Assembly: GCA_000611775.1 (NCBI GenBank)
Contig: KK106983.1
Location: 1,630,820-1,694,819 of the forward strand
Length of the DNA: 64,000 bases
Direction: 5' to 3'
From: Umbilicaria muhlenbergii
Lineage: Eukaryota > Ascomycota > Lecanoromycetes > Umbilicariales > Umbilicariaceae
How positions within the stretch are numbered: position 1 is the stretch's first letter; each line of letters begins with the position of its first letter. The notes under the pieces were generated by a model, which ran no database searches, was not told the origin of the DNA, and was given only the letters and a program-made list of their open reading frames with translations. Shown piece by piece: positions 10,250-20,556 of the stretch. Position numbers and translations under genes: made by a program.

Positions 10250-12123
10250 TGGGATGCACCATGCTTCCGGAGTGCCGAATCATCGGTGACGGCGGGGGTG
10301 TGGGCGTAGCTTAACAGCAAGGCTGAGTCGACGACAGCACATGGAAAAGGACATGGATGATGGATGATGGAGGGGACTCGTGCCTAAGACGACGCTATTT
10401 TCGACTCGCATGATTGCATCTCACTCAGATGGACTGCCTGCGCCTTTGATTTGCTCGGTAAGGCCATGGCGACAGTGCTGCTGCGCAATTCTATTCGCAG
10501 AGGCAGAGATCCTGGCGAATCTGGACCACCCCTGCGGCCACCATGCATGCAGTGCAGTCGCACTTGGCGTGGTCGATATATTTACACCGCTCCTCTCTTG
10601 GCGGCAGCGTTACGGAGCACTGTAGCAGATTACCATATTTTTGCTGCAACCGGGCTGCAAGCAGCCTCATTGCGCATCGTGGCGATGCACTCTGGCGATA
10701 GGGTTCGTGAGGAAGGCACGATGATGCTGGCCTGCCATCATCCAACTTGCAGACACCGTTTTGTGTGCATCCGAGTCATCACTGAAAGGGTGTCCGTTGC
10801 CATCCTCCACCCCGCCCGAGCGGTGAACCTTGAATCCTGGAACCGAGCCACCCGTCAGGCCAGGCGCCGTCATTCGTCCTTGGTCGTACCATATCTTAAT
10901 CTCTTCTAGAGTGCGCACCCTCTGCGCAGTAGCACGAGTGCCGAGTGCCAGGGCGGAGGTAGATGCGATCCAACGTCCAAACTATGGCGAAGCCGTTCGC
11001 GTTGGATTGCGCTTCAGACACGGGTAGGGTGGGTAGGCGAGCCCGAGAAATTGGAATTACCTCCATAGATTTCCTTACGAGGGGTACCCTTACCCTCCAA
11101 GAGTCCTAACAGTCTTGCAGTTACAGCAGATTCGAGTCGTCGGACTCGTCCGCAACTCGCGACCCGCCAGTCGCCAGTCTGCAGATTGCACTCACAAACC
11201 AAATGACGACGGTGCATCCCTGGCATCGAAGTGATACAGCAGACCCTATCACATCGCTCACCAAGAGGAATCGCCATGTGTTTCCACGTGGGATACGAGC
11301 GTGGCTTCCTCCGTGACGCGCCCTGATCGACGGCTCTGAGCCAGTCGGGTCCTATCAACACCTCTCCCACACTTCGGACCGAGCGCACCGCGATGGGGCA
11401 CGATCCTTTAGGATTCCCCGTTACAGTCCCGGGTAGTCTGTCGAATGTTGGTACCTTTAAGGCTGATGATAGGTGAAATCTATTTGAGATACGCTCTTGG
11501 TCGTGTTCGATCATGTTTCAGTAGCAAAATGTTGGATGGCTCTGCCGTTCTTAATTGGCTGAGCAGTATTGAGGCAACGATCCTATGGCATTTTCCCCAG
11601 AAGTCGTTGATGACTCGGCAGCAGTTCCGTGTCTTGGAGGAGTGCGTCGATTGCGAACCGCGACAGTAAAGATGGCTGCATGCTTCGAGGTTCATGCCCC
11701 GGAAAGGCTAGCTTCGTATAGAACCGATCACTTTCGGTGCCACCGATTTCCATTTCGGTGGGTGATGTGGAAGCCTGCCCATGTTGTGCAACCACAGCAG
11801 TTGCCAGGTCCCGAGACAAGGCGGTGATTACCAGCGGGGTGTATTTTGTTCGGCGTGTGTGATCTACACTTGGCCGGTATGTCACCGCTACTAATTTCGT
11901 CATGGTCCGGATAGAACTTGATTCGATGTTCTTAATATTACGAGGCAGACTGGCAGAGTCCCTCAAATGCCTCACATGTCTCCAGTTCGCTAAGGCACGT
12001 ACGCAGCATTCGATCAAAGGTAAATCAAGTACGTGGACGAGGAGCAACTGTACTCGAATTAGCGCACTGGAGGGTGCGGCAAGGTAGTGTCGCATGGTTT
12101 CCACTGTCTGGTTGTTCTGTCTA

Positions 12124-12158
12124 CTGACTTCTGACTTCTGACTTCTCTCTTCTGTCTT
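12124..12158. repeat. Tandem TGACTTC repeat
   Basis: TGACTTC is repeated three times, followed by degenerate CTTCTG units. It forms a pyrimidine-rich tract on the + strand. Confidence 0.8.
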
Positions 12159-12565
12159 CGCTCTTAGCTTGGATCTTGTCAAAGGAGCGACTCTGCAGCG
12201 GTCCACGCTTTGCGGATCTTGCTTCGCCTCGACTTGGAATTCTTGCGTTCTCGCATGGATGGAGGCACAAGGACGTCGAGAGGTCGAGTAGGACGTAGTG
12301 AGGTAACACGACGACTGTACTGTGGTCCGGAAGTGGGAGGGGAACACTGGGGGACGGCCAAGTGCTCGCTAAGGTTGGCTGCCTAAGCGGCTTTGTCGGG
12401 CGTGCCGGAGTGTCCGGTCGCATGCTTTCCTTCCCCTCACCGCTGCAATCTGGAGATGCGTGCGACGTTGTGTGGTCCAGCACCGTCTCTACCCCTCGAT
12501 CCCCAGTTCGGACTGCACGAACGGAGCCAGCGCTGGCGGTCAGAAAGCAAAAGCCCCAAGCTCCA

Positions 12566-12640
12566 CACTTTCCACTTTCCACTCTCCCCTCTCCCCTCTC
12601 CCCTCTCCACTCTCCACTTTCCACCATCCGCACTTTCCAC
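12566..12640. repeat. Pyrimidine-rich minisatellite
   Basis: This is about 75 bp of CTCTCCC units flanked on both sides by ACTTTCC units. One strand is almost pure C/T with scattered A. Confidence 0.8.
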
Positions 12641-15246
12641 ACATTAGACACACCACATGACTGTTAGCGAGGCGTGATGCGAACCGCGAGCCGGAGCCAA
12701 ATGGGAGGGGCCTTGACTCTTTCGGCGTGCATGCATCCCATTCAGCTGACTGTCAGTCTATGTGGCTTCCCCCCGAACGCCGCACTAACACGCAATCATC
12801 TCGAGGGCGCGTGCGAGTTGAGCAGCGTGAGCCATTGAGAGCGTGGGGAATGGACCGGGGGGGCTCTGAAGCCTACGGTGGCTTTCATGCGTGGCCCTGA
12901 CTTGGTGAAGTCGCTTGTTCTGGAATCTCTGGCTTGTTCCAAAGCCTGCCGGAGAAGGCCGCCATCATGTCGCTTTCGTCTGTTCTCCGGCTTTGCTGCC
13001 TCTCGAGCCTCTTCGTCGCGAAGCGAACGAGCCCGGTCAGGATGGCGCATTCTGGCGAGGCCGACGCACCAGTGCATTCCTTGAAGTCGTCTGCATTGAT
13101 CTGACAAGCCATCACACACAACAGCGACCGCAATTTCCATGTCACACAAATGTCCGAGTTGGTGCGACTTGTTCGTCATGCCGATGTCAGAAGGAAGCAC
13201 CCTTCCATGCGCCATGACGCTTTTACTCCTTGCTCTTTGGGGTCCTCTCCATGAAGAGCCGGAGTCATCATCAGTCCGTGGCTTTCCTGGCCTCCACCTG
13301 CGTACAGTCTGCCAAGCGTGACTGGCCTGCTGGATCAAGCTCGAGATTCCCGACTGTCGAGGCTCCCGCACGCCTTGTTCGCCAGCCGCCATAGCGATTG
13401 GTCACCGTAACTCTGTTATCTGCCTCCTTGGGGCCTGTGAAGCCACCATGGTGAACCTAGCCAGGGGAGTTTAGGGCAACTACCGGCCTACGAGGCTACC
13501 CTAACTGTCTCTGGCGACCGAGTCACGAAGGTAAAATGTAGTCGCGTTCAAGGGGCTGCGGAGTTCACATACTTCGAAGCAAACTCCAAAGGCCGGGTTG
13601 ATGGTCTTGGGCGGCACCATACTCGTATGCAGTAAGCAATGCTTCGTGGCCAGTGATCTCGATGAATTTGGGCGCCTTCAGCTCCAAGCTCCGGCGCCAT
13701 CGCGGGCCATACCGAAGCTCTTCTAGGCCCAAGCTGTTTTGATCATCACCGTGTCGTCTGTGCTTTACCCTTCAGCTCGACTCGGAGTAATCAACCAAGC
13801 CACACGAAGCTCGAATGCCCTGTGCATTCGCTTGCTCTACAAGGCGTCCGTCTACACTCAATGGGGGCGCTGGTAGTCGTATACAGCAGGCTTCGTGTGG
13901 ATTTGGCACTAAAAAAACTCCAGGTTATTTGGCACCTACATCTTGCAGCACGCTATGCATCAGTGCACCGCCCATGGACAATTGTGACAACCAGGAGCTG
14001 TCCCCGTCCACCTTCAGGTTCGAGAGAGGAGGTCAACATGTACTTTCGAAGATTGACCCGTCCCCTGCTGTACAGGTCAAGTACGTTCACGGCACGATCT
14101 CCAGGGAGCAATGAAGCAGATCTGTTCGCTGCCCGTGCTCTCTCTCATGCAGGGTTTGAAGACAGTATGAATTCTTGAAGCTTACTGCATCCACTTTGTT
14201 GACTACAGAACACCTCGTGGCGATCATTAACCTCCCGCCCACCTGGCTTGGCGTTGGCAATCCTCTAAGCAAGAACGATTGACGAGGGTGTAGATGAAAT
14301 CCTGCCGCCCACTGCGCCGGTATCTCTCAGATATCTGTGTAGCATCCCAGCTTCCAAGACGCAAAGCCACCGGCAGATAGTCCCGCTACCGTGACAAGTC
14401 GACTCCGACAGACTGGAGAGCTAAGAGAGCGGACTGTTTGGGACGAATCAGGCTGCTGGTCCAAGCATTCACTTACTAGAGGCAAGTCCAAGAGCGGAGG
14501 AGGTTGTCCATGTAAAGAACTGGGCTTGTCGTTCTACGAGGACCACAAGCCCAACTGGTCAGGCTCGACTTACTTCTATGTGAGCAAGTCACCGAGAGCA
14601 TCAGAGCTTTCCAGGATCACGTGGTGGCGATCTCATCGTGCAAGATGGGTTGAACAATACATTGGCCATCAAATGCCAGCGCTATATCGAAGCTTGCCAA
14701 GAGCCTTGCCCTGCCCTCCGTGGCCAACCGTCTAGCAGGTCATGTCCAGCTATTCTGGCAAACAATGCTGACGGCCAGGGCTAAACTGTTCATCTTCGGG
14801 TCTTCCGTATGCTTGCGGTCGGCGAAGAAACACCAGAAGCAAAGACTATGTGGTGATAATAAGAGTAGCGGCACCGACGCAGTCTCTATGAGACGAGAAG
14901 CCTTGACAATCTAGGGACAGAAAGGGAGCTTCCAAGGTGGATACGCAAAGGCGAAGAGGCACAATGGACATCACATTCCCAAGTAGCTTAGACAAACCTT
15001 ACAAGCTACGATCAGAAACCCTACAGCGAGAGTCCTAAACATGCGCATATAAGTCCGCGTTACCGACAATTCTCTGAAATCCCTACATGAATCCCATGCA
15101 GAATCGTATGACATCCTCCTCCAACCAATAACCGCAAATCACTCCTCCCAACCCGCCGAACTGTTACGTAGCAACGAGCCCCCCCCAACACCCACCACTT
15201 CCCCCTCCCTCCTCATCAGCCACCCGATGAAACCCAACCCAATACC

Positions 15247-16159
15247 ATGCCTCCTCCCCTCCCCCCCATCATCACGCCCGCGCTCCTCTCCTCCCTCCGC
15301 AACCACCCGCACCTACCGCGCCACAGCTGGTATTTCATAGCCGGCGTCACGCTCGCCGTCCTAAACCGGCCCGACGAGATCCCCCGCGTCTTCCAACACG
15401 CAATCGGCGCCGCCCCGGGCCCCGCGAGCGGGGAAGAAGCGCCCGTCACCAACCCGCCGGTGGCGGGCCCCCTCGCCGCCGAACCGCCCTTGCAGATCGC
15501 GCGCAAGCTGCGCGAAGCCCTCATCAAAGCCGCGCCCATCGCCGGCTTGCCCAAAGTCCGTTTGCCTCCCATTCCATCCAGCCTCCCTCCCTTGTCCCTC
15601 CCCCCGGCCCGCTCGAGCATCACTCACCGCTGCTGCTGCTGCTGCTGGATGCTTGCCGGCACTGGTGGGACGGACTGACGGACCGACGGACTGACCCTCC
15701 CCACCAGACCATCAACGCCCTCCTGGCCCTCAAACCCGCCACCCCGCCACACCTGCTCGACCTCCCCTCCTCCTCCTCCCCCTCCCCCGCCCTCCGCGCC
15801 CACGACCTCTCCTCCCTCCCCCCCACCACCCTCCTCCACCGCGGCGCCCTCTTCTTCACTTCCACCTACGGCAAAGTCGCCCCGCGCGTCCACTCCCAAC
15901 TATCCCACAGCGGCACCCCGGACTTAGCGCTCACGGCGCAGCTGCTGTACGGACACGTCCTCAGCAACACGCGGGTGCTGGGGGCGCGCGAGACCAGCTT
16001 CGTCATGATTGCGGGGTTGGTGCCGCAGGATGTGAATGCGCAGCTGAAGGGGCATTTGAAGGGCGCGCTGAATCATGGGGCGCGGGTGGAGGAGGTGAGG
16101 GCTGTGAGGGAGGTGGTGGTGGGGATTTGTGAGGGGGCGGGGATGGGGACTGTCTCTTA
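15247..16159 (+). CDS. Carboxymuconolactone decarboxylase (AhpD-like) family protein, partial
   Basis: Exon 1 is 15247-15555 (103 codons). Exon 2 starts at 15708 and runs into the run of unknown bases at 16160, so the C-terminus is missing from the assembly. The 152-bp intron (GTCCGT donor, CACCAG acceptor) joins GLPK to TINALLALKPATPP in frame. The protein matches fungal AhpD-like proteins: an N-terminal SWYFIAGVTLAVLNRPDEIP helix, the REALIKAAPIAGLPK segment, and ETSFVMIAGLVPQDV followed by LKGHLKGALNHGA and VEEVRAVREVV. I see no CxxC redox pair in the visible part, so a peroxidase-linked role is not supported. Family assignment is fairly sure; the substrate is unknown. Start codon and CT-rich leader fit well. 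Composition changes from C-rich to G-rich along exon 2. Confidence 0.82.
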
Positions 16160-16386
16160 NNNNNNNNNNNNNNNNNNNNNNNNNNNNNNNNNNNNNNNNN
16201 NNNNNNNNNNNNNNNNNNNNNNNNNNNNNNNNNNNNNNNNNNNNNNNNNNNNNNNNNNNNNNNNNNNNNNNNNNNNNNNNNNNNNNNNNNNNNNNNNNNN
16301 NNNNNNNNNNNNNNNNNNNNNNNNNNNNNNNNNNNNNNNNNNNNNNNNNNNNNNNNNNNNNNNNNNNNNNNNNNNNNNNNNNNNNN
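16160..16386. other. Assembly gap (227 unknown bases)
   Basis: This is a run of N. It probably hides the last residues, stop codon and 3' end of the AhpD-like gene. The G-rich flank on the left may explain the sequencing failure (inference). Confidence 0.99.
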
Positions 16387-18077
16387 GGGGGCCATGGCTT
16401 CTAGCTGGTGCTGCTGTGCTGGTTGGGACTCGGCCTGGAAGATGCTCGATGGTGTCTTTTCTCGATATGTGTGAAGATTCGAGACTGCGCCGAACCGACG
16501 CCGTCACCTGCATCGGTCGAGTTGGTGTTCATCTCTTAGGGCTGGGGGAGCGTTAGGCTACTCCGGAACAACGACCGCAGTCCCAAATCATGGGTATCTC
16601 TACGCAATTATCCCAAACCGGCCAAACCGAAGGCGCACATGGTGCTAGGTCCAGCTATGGTGGAGTAGGAATGTGGTTGTAAGACCCATCTGGCTATTTC
16701 ACCTCCTCTCGAGGCCATTGTTTTAGGAGACACTCATAGTTAGGCACAAAACGCAATAGATTTGGACCTCGTCTCCAATCACGTACACCTCTCTACCCGA
16801 ACCTCAGGTAAGTCCATGCTTTTCGAGGTCCTCTTGTCTTGTCGAATTCACCCGCTGCCATCACAAGAATTCAAGCCTCTGTGCTACAATTTCGGGGAAC
16901 GGATATAGAATAAGTAACGTGTTATCGACCACCGAGGGCTCAGGCTTCAGAAACCACCTGACCTTCAAAGCAGACATCTTCTCTACCGTGTTCAAGAAAG
17001 GCATTGGCTCACATTATTGAACAAAGCCCAGTTCGGGCGAGGAACTCGGCTGTGGAAGCAAGCACAAAAAGCAAAATGGATAGGAAAGCCATAGTCAGCC
17101 TCGACACGTGGTTCGTGGCAGCCTCTATGCATCTCGAGCTTCCGAGCCTGCGCACTTCCGCTCCCGCCCAGAACAGGCACAGACGCCTCACAGCAAGACG
17201 TGCAGCTAATCCTCCACTCTCCACACACGTCCCCACGCAGACAGGACTGAACCATCCCAGAAACCATGTGGCCATGAGGCCCGGCCCGCACTCAGACCGC
17301 CATCCGTGCGGGGCGAATCCCCACCTGCGTCCTCTCATGCGAAACAGTCTTGCTCCGGAAAAATAGCTCCGCTTAAGCGGCCGTTTGGGTGCATATTCAG
17401 TGACTTGAAGTAGTAGCCTTGCATGATGTTTGGGGGCCAGAAATGCAGAAAAAGTATCATCTGTTTCGGGAGACGATTTAGCGATTTCGGCCAGCCACAA
17501 GCGTTGCTTTTTCTATAAGCGGTCATGGCTAGACCACTATTCCCAAAAACGGTGGTGGGACGCCAGAGTAGGACTTCTAGAATAGTATCGTGCCTGGGTG
17601 GAAGTGGTTGGCCGTCTCCGGGGCTCGGTATTATTGGGTGATGTTGTTGCATTATGTTAGCTCAAGTCGCGGGCCAGTGACACCGAAATCTCGCCGACTG
17701 CGGTTATGAGTGAGGACGTCCTGCCTTTCAGGGACAAGACAGCACTTCAGCTGCCAACGATCAAGCCAGTCAAATTTGTCGTGTCTAGACAACGCATATG
17801 GTTCCATGAGAGCTACACAGACGCCCTTGAAAAGGCAGTGACCTAATAATGATTAGCCTTGGTTTGTGCTCTGGACAACGTACAAGCCGGAACATAAACT
17901 CTATAGAGGGATCCCATAAGCCTTTGCAAAATAGAAGGAAGATCTGTCCTCTTCTGCATTACCTATCAACACTCTGGAACGATTCTCTGTTTGACACCAT
18001 GTAGAGTCTAGTTGCATGCAAACAACGATGGAGATCTCCAAGGAGCCCGCGGATGACGGTTGAGGTAGGCTACGGAG
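16387..18077. other. Intergenic region, no gene supported
   Basis: After the gap about 1.7 kb lacks a convincing gene. Short reading frames on both strands overlap each other and have no recognisable motif. Confidence 0.45.
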
Positions 18078-19409
18078 CTAAAGCTTTCCGCTATGAACAT
18101 CGGCAAGGCTGTTCTCTGGTGGGATCCCAGCCATTCTCAGCAAATCCGCCAGCTTTCCTCCATCGTTGCGGAGCTCGTTCCAGTCCTCTTCCGTCTTGAC
18201 CATCAATGTTCCGGCAAGTATCGTGCCGTTCAATGCAACGGGGCCTATCCGACCTGCTCCCTTGGAGGTGTGATCCGCAACATCGAGAGTCGCTTCATCG
18301 CTTCTGCGCGGACATATCGCCATGGCTGACGTCGTCATGGCAAGATTGTAGCTTATAGCAGCTGAGCCGTCGTCGGTGGACTCGATTTTGATACCGCTCT
18401 CGGCATCCGCTTCTACATAACTGCGAACAGCATTGACAGCTTCGCCATAGAGATGAGAATACAATTTCGCCAGATCGGTTGGGCTTGGATTGCTTGGTAA
18501 TAGGGCTGAAAAACATGTAAATGGTAGCTTGCCGGTGGTATCTACAATTCGTCAGCAATTGCAGACATAACACCGAATATGAGCAAGTGCATTGACAAGC
18601 CGCTTCTCAGCCGTCTCCTTTTTGGGAAAGACGCACTTTTAAGCAAGCATAGCTACGACTGCCCTGTGTATTCCTGCCTGTCTCGGGAGAGCCTGGAGGG
18701 GAAGGGTGTCTCTGAACACCAAGAGCGGGATAGTTTACCTTTCGAGGCACCTTCACCCATAAGATCAATCAACGGCTTCCAGCCGTCATCCGACGAGACC
18801 CCCTCCATTTCCTCTACAGGTAAAAATTGCACGTGCCGATGAGCCTGACTCGCACCACTGTCTCGTCCAGAATTGAAGAAAGCAAACAGCCTCTTAGCCT
18901 TAGTCTCCCCATTCCTCTGAGCCTCCCATGCCTTGAGACACGCGTGTGTGATTTCCAGATCATCTTTTTCCAGCAGGTGGGTTTGTTCCTTGTAGGCTCT
19001 GGTTGCTACCATGAAATGCTCCGGAATAACCGGGTACTTGTTCAAGACCAAATTATGTGTCGGCTTCTCAGCGGGTACTTTCGCAATGAGCAATGCGGCT
19101 ACCGGGTTCTCGAAGGGATCGGGCTTCTTTGAGGCTTGCTGCTTGTGGCTTGAGGGGGCTTCATTGGTAGGCTTCTTCGATAATGCTGGACAATATCTCA
19201 ATTGGAACTGAAGAACATCAGCCTCCAAATTCATGTGTAGCCATGTAGCAGATGCTTGGCTCTTACATACGCACCGGGAGACCTCCCACTTGGATGACAG
19301 TCAACTCCGTTGCGGAGAAAAGAAGGTCCTCCTGGGCTTTGGCGGCGAGGAACTTTTGCCTGACCAAAGCAGGTAAGCTGTCAGTGAGTCCGAGAGACGT
19401 AGGGGCCAT
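18078..19409 (-). CDS. APA2: Ap4A phosphorylase (ATP adenylyltransferase)
   Basis: The enzyme splits diadenosine tetraphosphate with phosphate into ATP and ADP. Exons are 19409-19275, 19207-18739 and 18541-18078, giving 355 aa, near the family's 320-350. All three exons join in phase. The HIT-related motif HRHVQ lies at residues about 168-172, with the central His as the expected nucleophile. NKYPVIPEHFMVATRAY and LKAWEAQRNG are typical of the family. Intron 1 has a GTGCGT donor. Intron 2 is long for this window (197 bp, GTAAAC donor, TAG acceptor). The start at 19409 gives the usual short N-terminal helix LPALVRQKFLAAKAQ; an in-frame ATG six codons earlier is possible. Yeast has two paralogues (APA1, APA2); the symbol marks the family, not a proven one-to-one relation. 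Confidence 0.93.
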
Positions 19410-19557
19410 TCTTCTCAAGGATCTCATGTGGTCAACGGTCTCCCCGTTCACCGTACAAGTGCGTGAGAAATCAACAGAATAGTGGATCGGGAACGGTGCC
19501 CTGGCGGCTCTTTACGGACCAAGTAAAGTGCGAACCTATCCAGAGCAATAACAAAGT

Positions 19558-19626
19558 CTACGGAGTACCAACCACCACATCAATGAAAGCTATCATCACA
19601 TTCCAAGAGGCACTTAGCACTGGCGC
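19558..19626 (+). repeat. Dispersed repeat copy B (pairs with 20166-20226)
   Basis: About 65 bp resemble the sequence at 20166-20226, sharing CTACG, then TCAATGAAAGCTAT, then ACATTC and TTAG-AC. It lies about 150 bp upstream of the APA2 start codon. No reading frame is conserved between the copies. Confidence 0.6.
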
Positions 19627-19700
19627 CTTGTTCCACGCCGGCTTTGAACTTGTAGAAGTGTGATATTCAGTGCTTCTTGAATTTCCGTTCTATTTGCTGG

Positions 19701-19816
19701 CGTTTTGGGGTTCCTCTGGCCTGCGCTTAACTAGAAAAGTTGCGGCATACGGGCGTAGTTTTGAGTGCTCCCGCAATTATACCCAGGCTGTCCCTCCCTG
19801 GAAGCTCAGAGCTTAT
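19701..19816 (+). repeat. Foldback repeat, copy 1
   Basis: About 116 bp are related to 54989-55096. Shared blocks are CGTTTT, TGCGCTTAACTA, AAAAGTTGCGG, GCTCCCGC and AGAGCTTAT. Within the copy the arms GCCTG and CAGGC, and TTGCGG and the partner CCCGCAA, are inverted. This suggests a small non-autonomous element, but I see no terminal duplication. Confidence 0.65.
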
Positions 19817-20123
19817 AGAAGCGTAAAGATGTAAAGCAGAATCATGAGTATGAGTCGGCTCTCAGCCAGGTCAGAAAGGCTACGAGGTATCTCACGAGTG
19901 CTTAGCATACAATTGTTATCAACAATACGAGGAGTGAGCGCTTGAAAAGCAAGAGTATGAAGGAACCGGCTGAGGGCCAGGTGTCAGGCCAAAATAAGTG
20001 CTATTTCCAAAGCCATCCGGTTATAGATAGGGTCCTCAACCCTGCAACTCTATGAATTTCCTCTCCATCATCTCTCACACACTTGTATCCAGTTGGGGGT
20101 ATATAAAATAACACAATGAACCG

Positions 20124-20168
20124 CATACGACCACAGACTTGAGAGAAGCGGACATCCCATTTGCTCTA
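20124..20168 (+). pseudogene. 5S rRNA-like fragment with upstream TATA box
   Basis: The first 45 nt match the 5' part of fungal 5S rRNA with exact spacing: CATACGACCA at the start and ATCCC at nucleotide 31, followed by a GCTC block. Differences in the CCGTCCGCTC block (here CCATTTGCTC) are transitions. A TATATAAAATA box lies about 20-25 bp upstream, the position used by fungal 5S genes. After nucleotide 45 the similarity is lost, apart from a weak TTAGTACT further on and a TTTT run near 20237. It does not fold into a full 5S molecule because the 3' strand of helix I is absent. I call it a truncated 5S copy or a 5S-headed element. Confidence 0.6.
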
Positions 20169-20226
20169 CGAACACCAAATCAATGAAAGCTATGATGACA
20201 TTCAATGGTGCATTTAGTACTCGCAC
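20166..20226 (+). repeat. Dispersed repeat copy A, fused to the 5S-like head
   Basis: This directly follows the 5S-like fragment and resembles 19558-19626 over about 60 bp. Copy B lacks the 5S-like head. Confidence 0.6.
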
Positions 20227-20556
20227 TTAGAAACCATAGTTTTGTTGAGGGTTGTTCAACATGCACATTTACTTCCAAGCAAAGGCTACCACCCGAATTC
20301 CCAAGCTCTACATCATACCGTCCTGCGCAGAAACGGCTGGTTTAATAGGGACTTTTCAAAGGTAGCAGGATGCTGGTCAAGTAGAAAGTCCCCGAAGGTA
20401 GCCAATGACATTTCCAGACACATTGCCATCCCTAGGGATATCAGTGTCCGTAGATAAACCCAACGCCGCCAGCCATGCAGGATATGGGAGACAACCATCC
20501 GTCCGTAGCGCCTGAAATGCTTGCGCCTTACTCCAAATTGCATGAAAGGCATGGTA

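Larger units (their letters stand above)
8924..15246. other. 6.3 kb stretch without a convincing gene
   Basis: No open frame here has coding-like composition, a recognisable domain, or introns that join into a longer protein. The longest reading frames (about 254 codons at 11583-12347 and 198 codons at 12796-13392, both minus) show no domain and no typical hydrophobic or charged pattern. There is no strong AT-richness that would suggest heavy RIP mutation. Short tandem repeats are present (listed separately). The part next to 8923 should be the promoter and leader of the C2H2 gene; 15180-15246 is the CT-rich leader of the next gene. Confidence 0.55.

Noticed and set aside
11583-12347. 254-codon minus-strand frame in the 6.3 kb gene-free region
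   Set aside because: Begins near short tandem repeats, no domain, no hydrophobic core pattern, overlapping frames on the other strand are similar. Kept only as the longest frame in the region.
12566-12640. CRISPR-like or spacer array
   Set aside because: Units are 7 bp, directly adjacent and low-complexity, so this is a minisatellite; CRISPR arrays are not expected in a fungal nucleus.
12796-13392. 198-codon minus-strand frame
   Set aside because: Composition not protein-like and no family resemblance.
17009-17500. 163-codon minus-strand frame with a hydrophobic stretch
   Set aside because: Hydrophobic stretch MAFLSILLFVLASTA looks signal-like but is near the C-terminal end of the frame and no cleavable secreted product follows.
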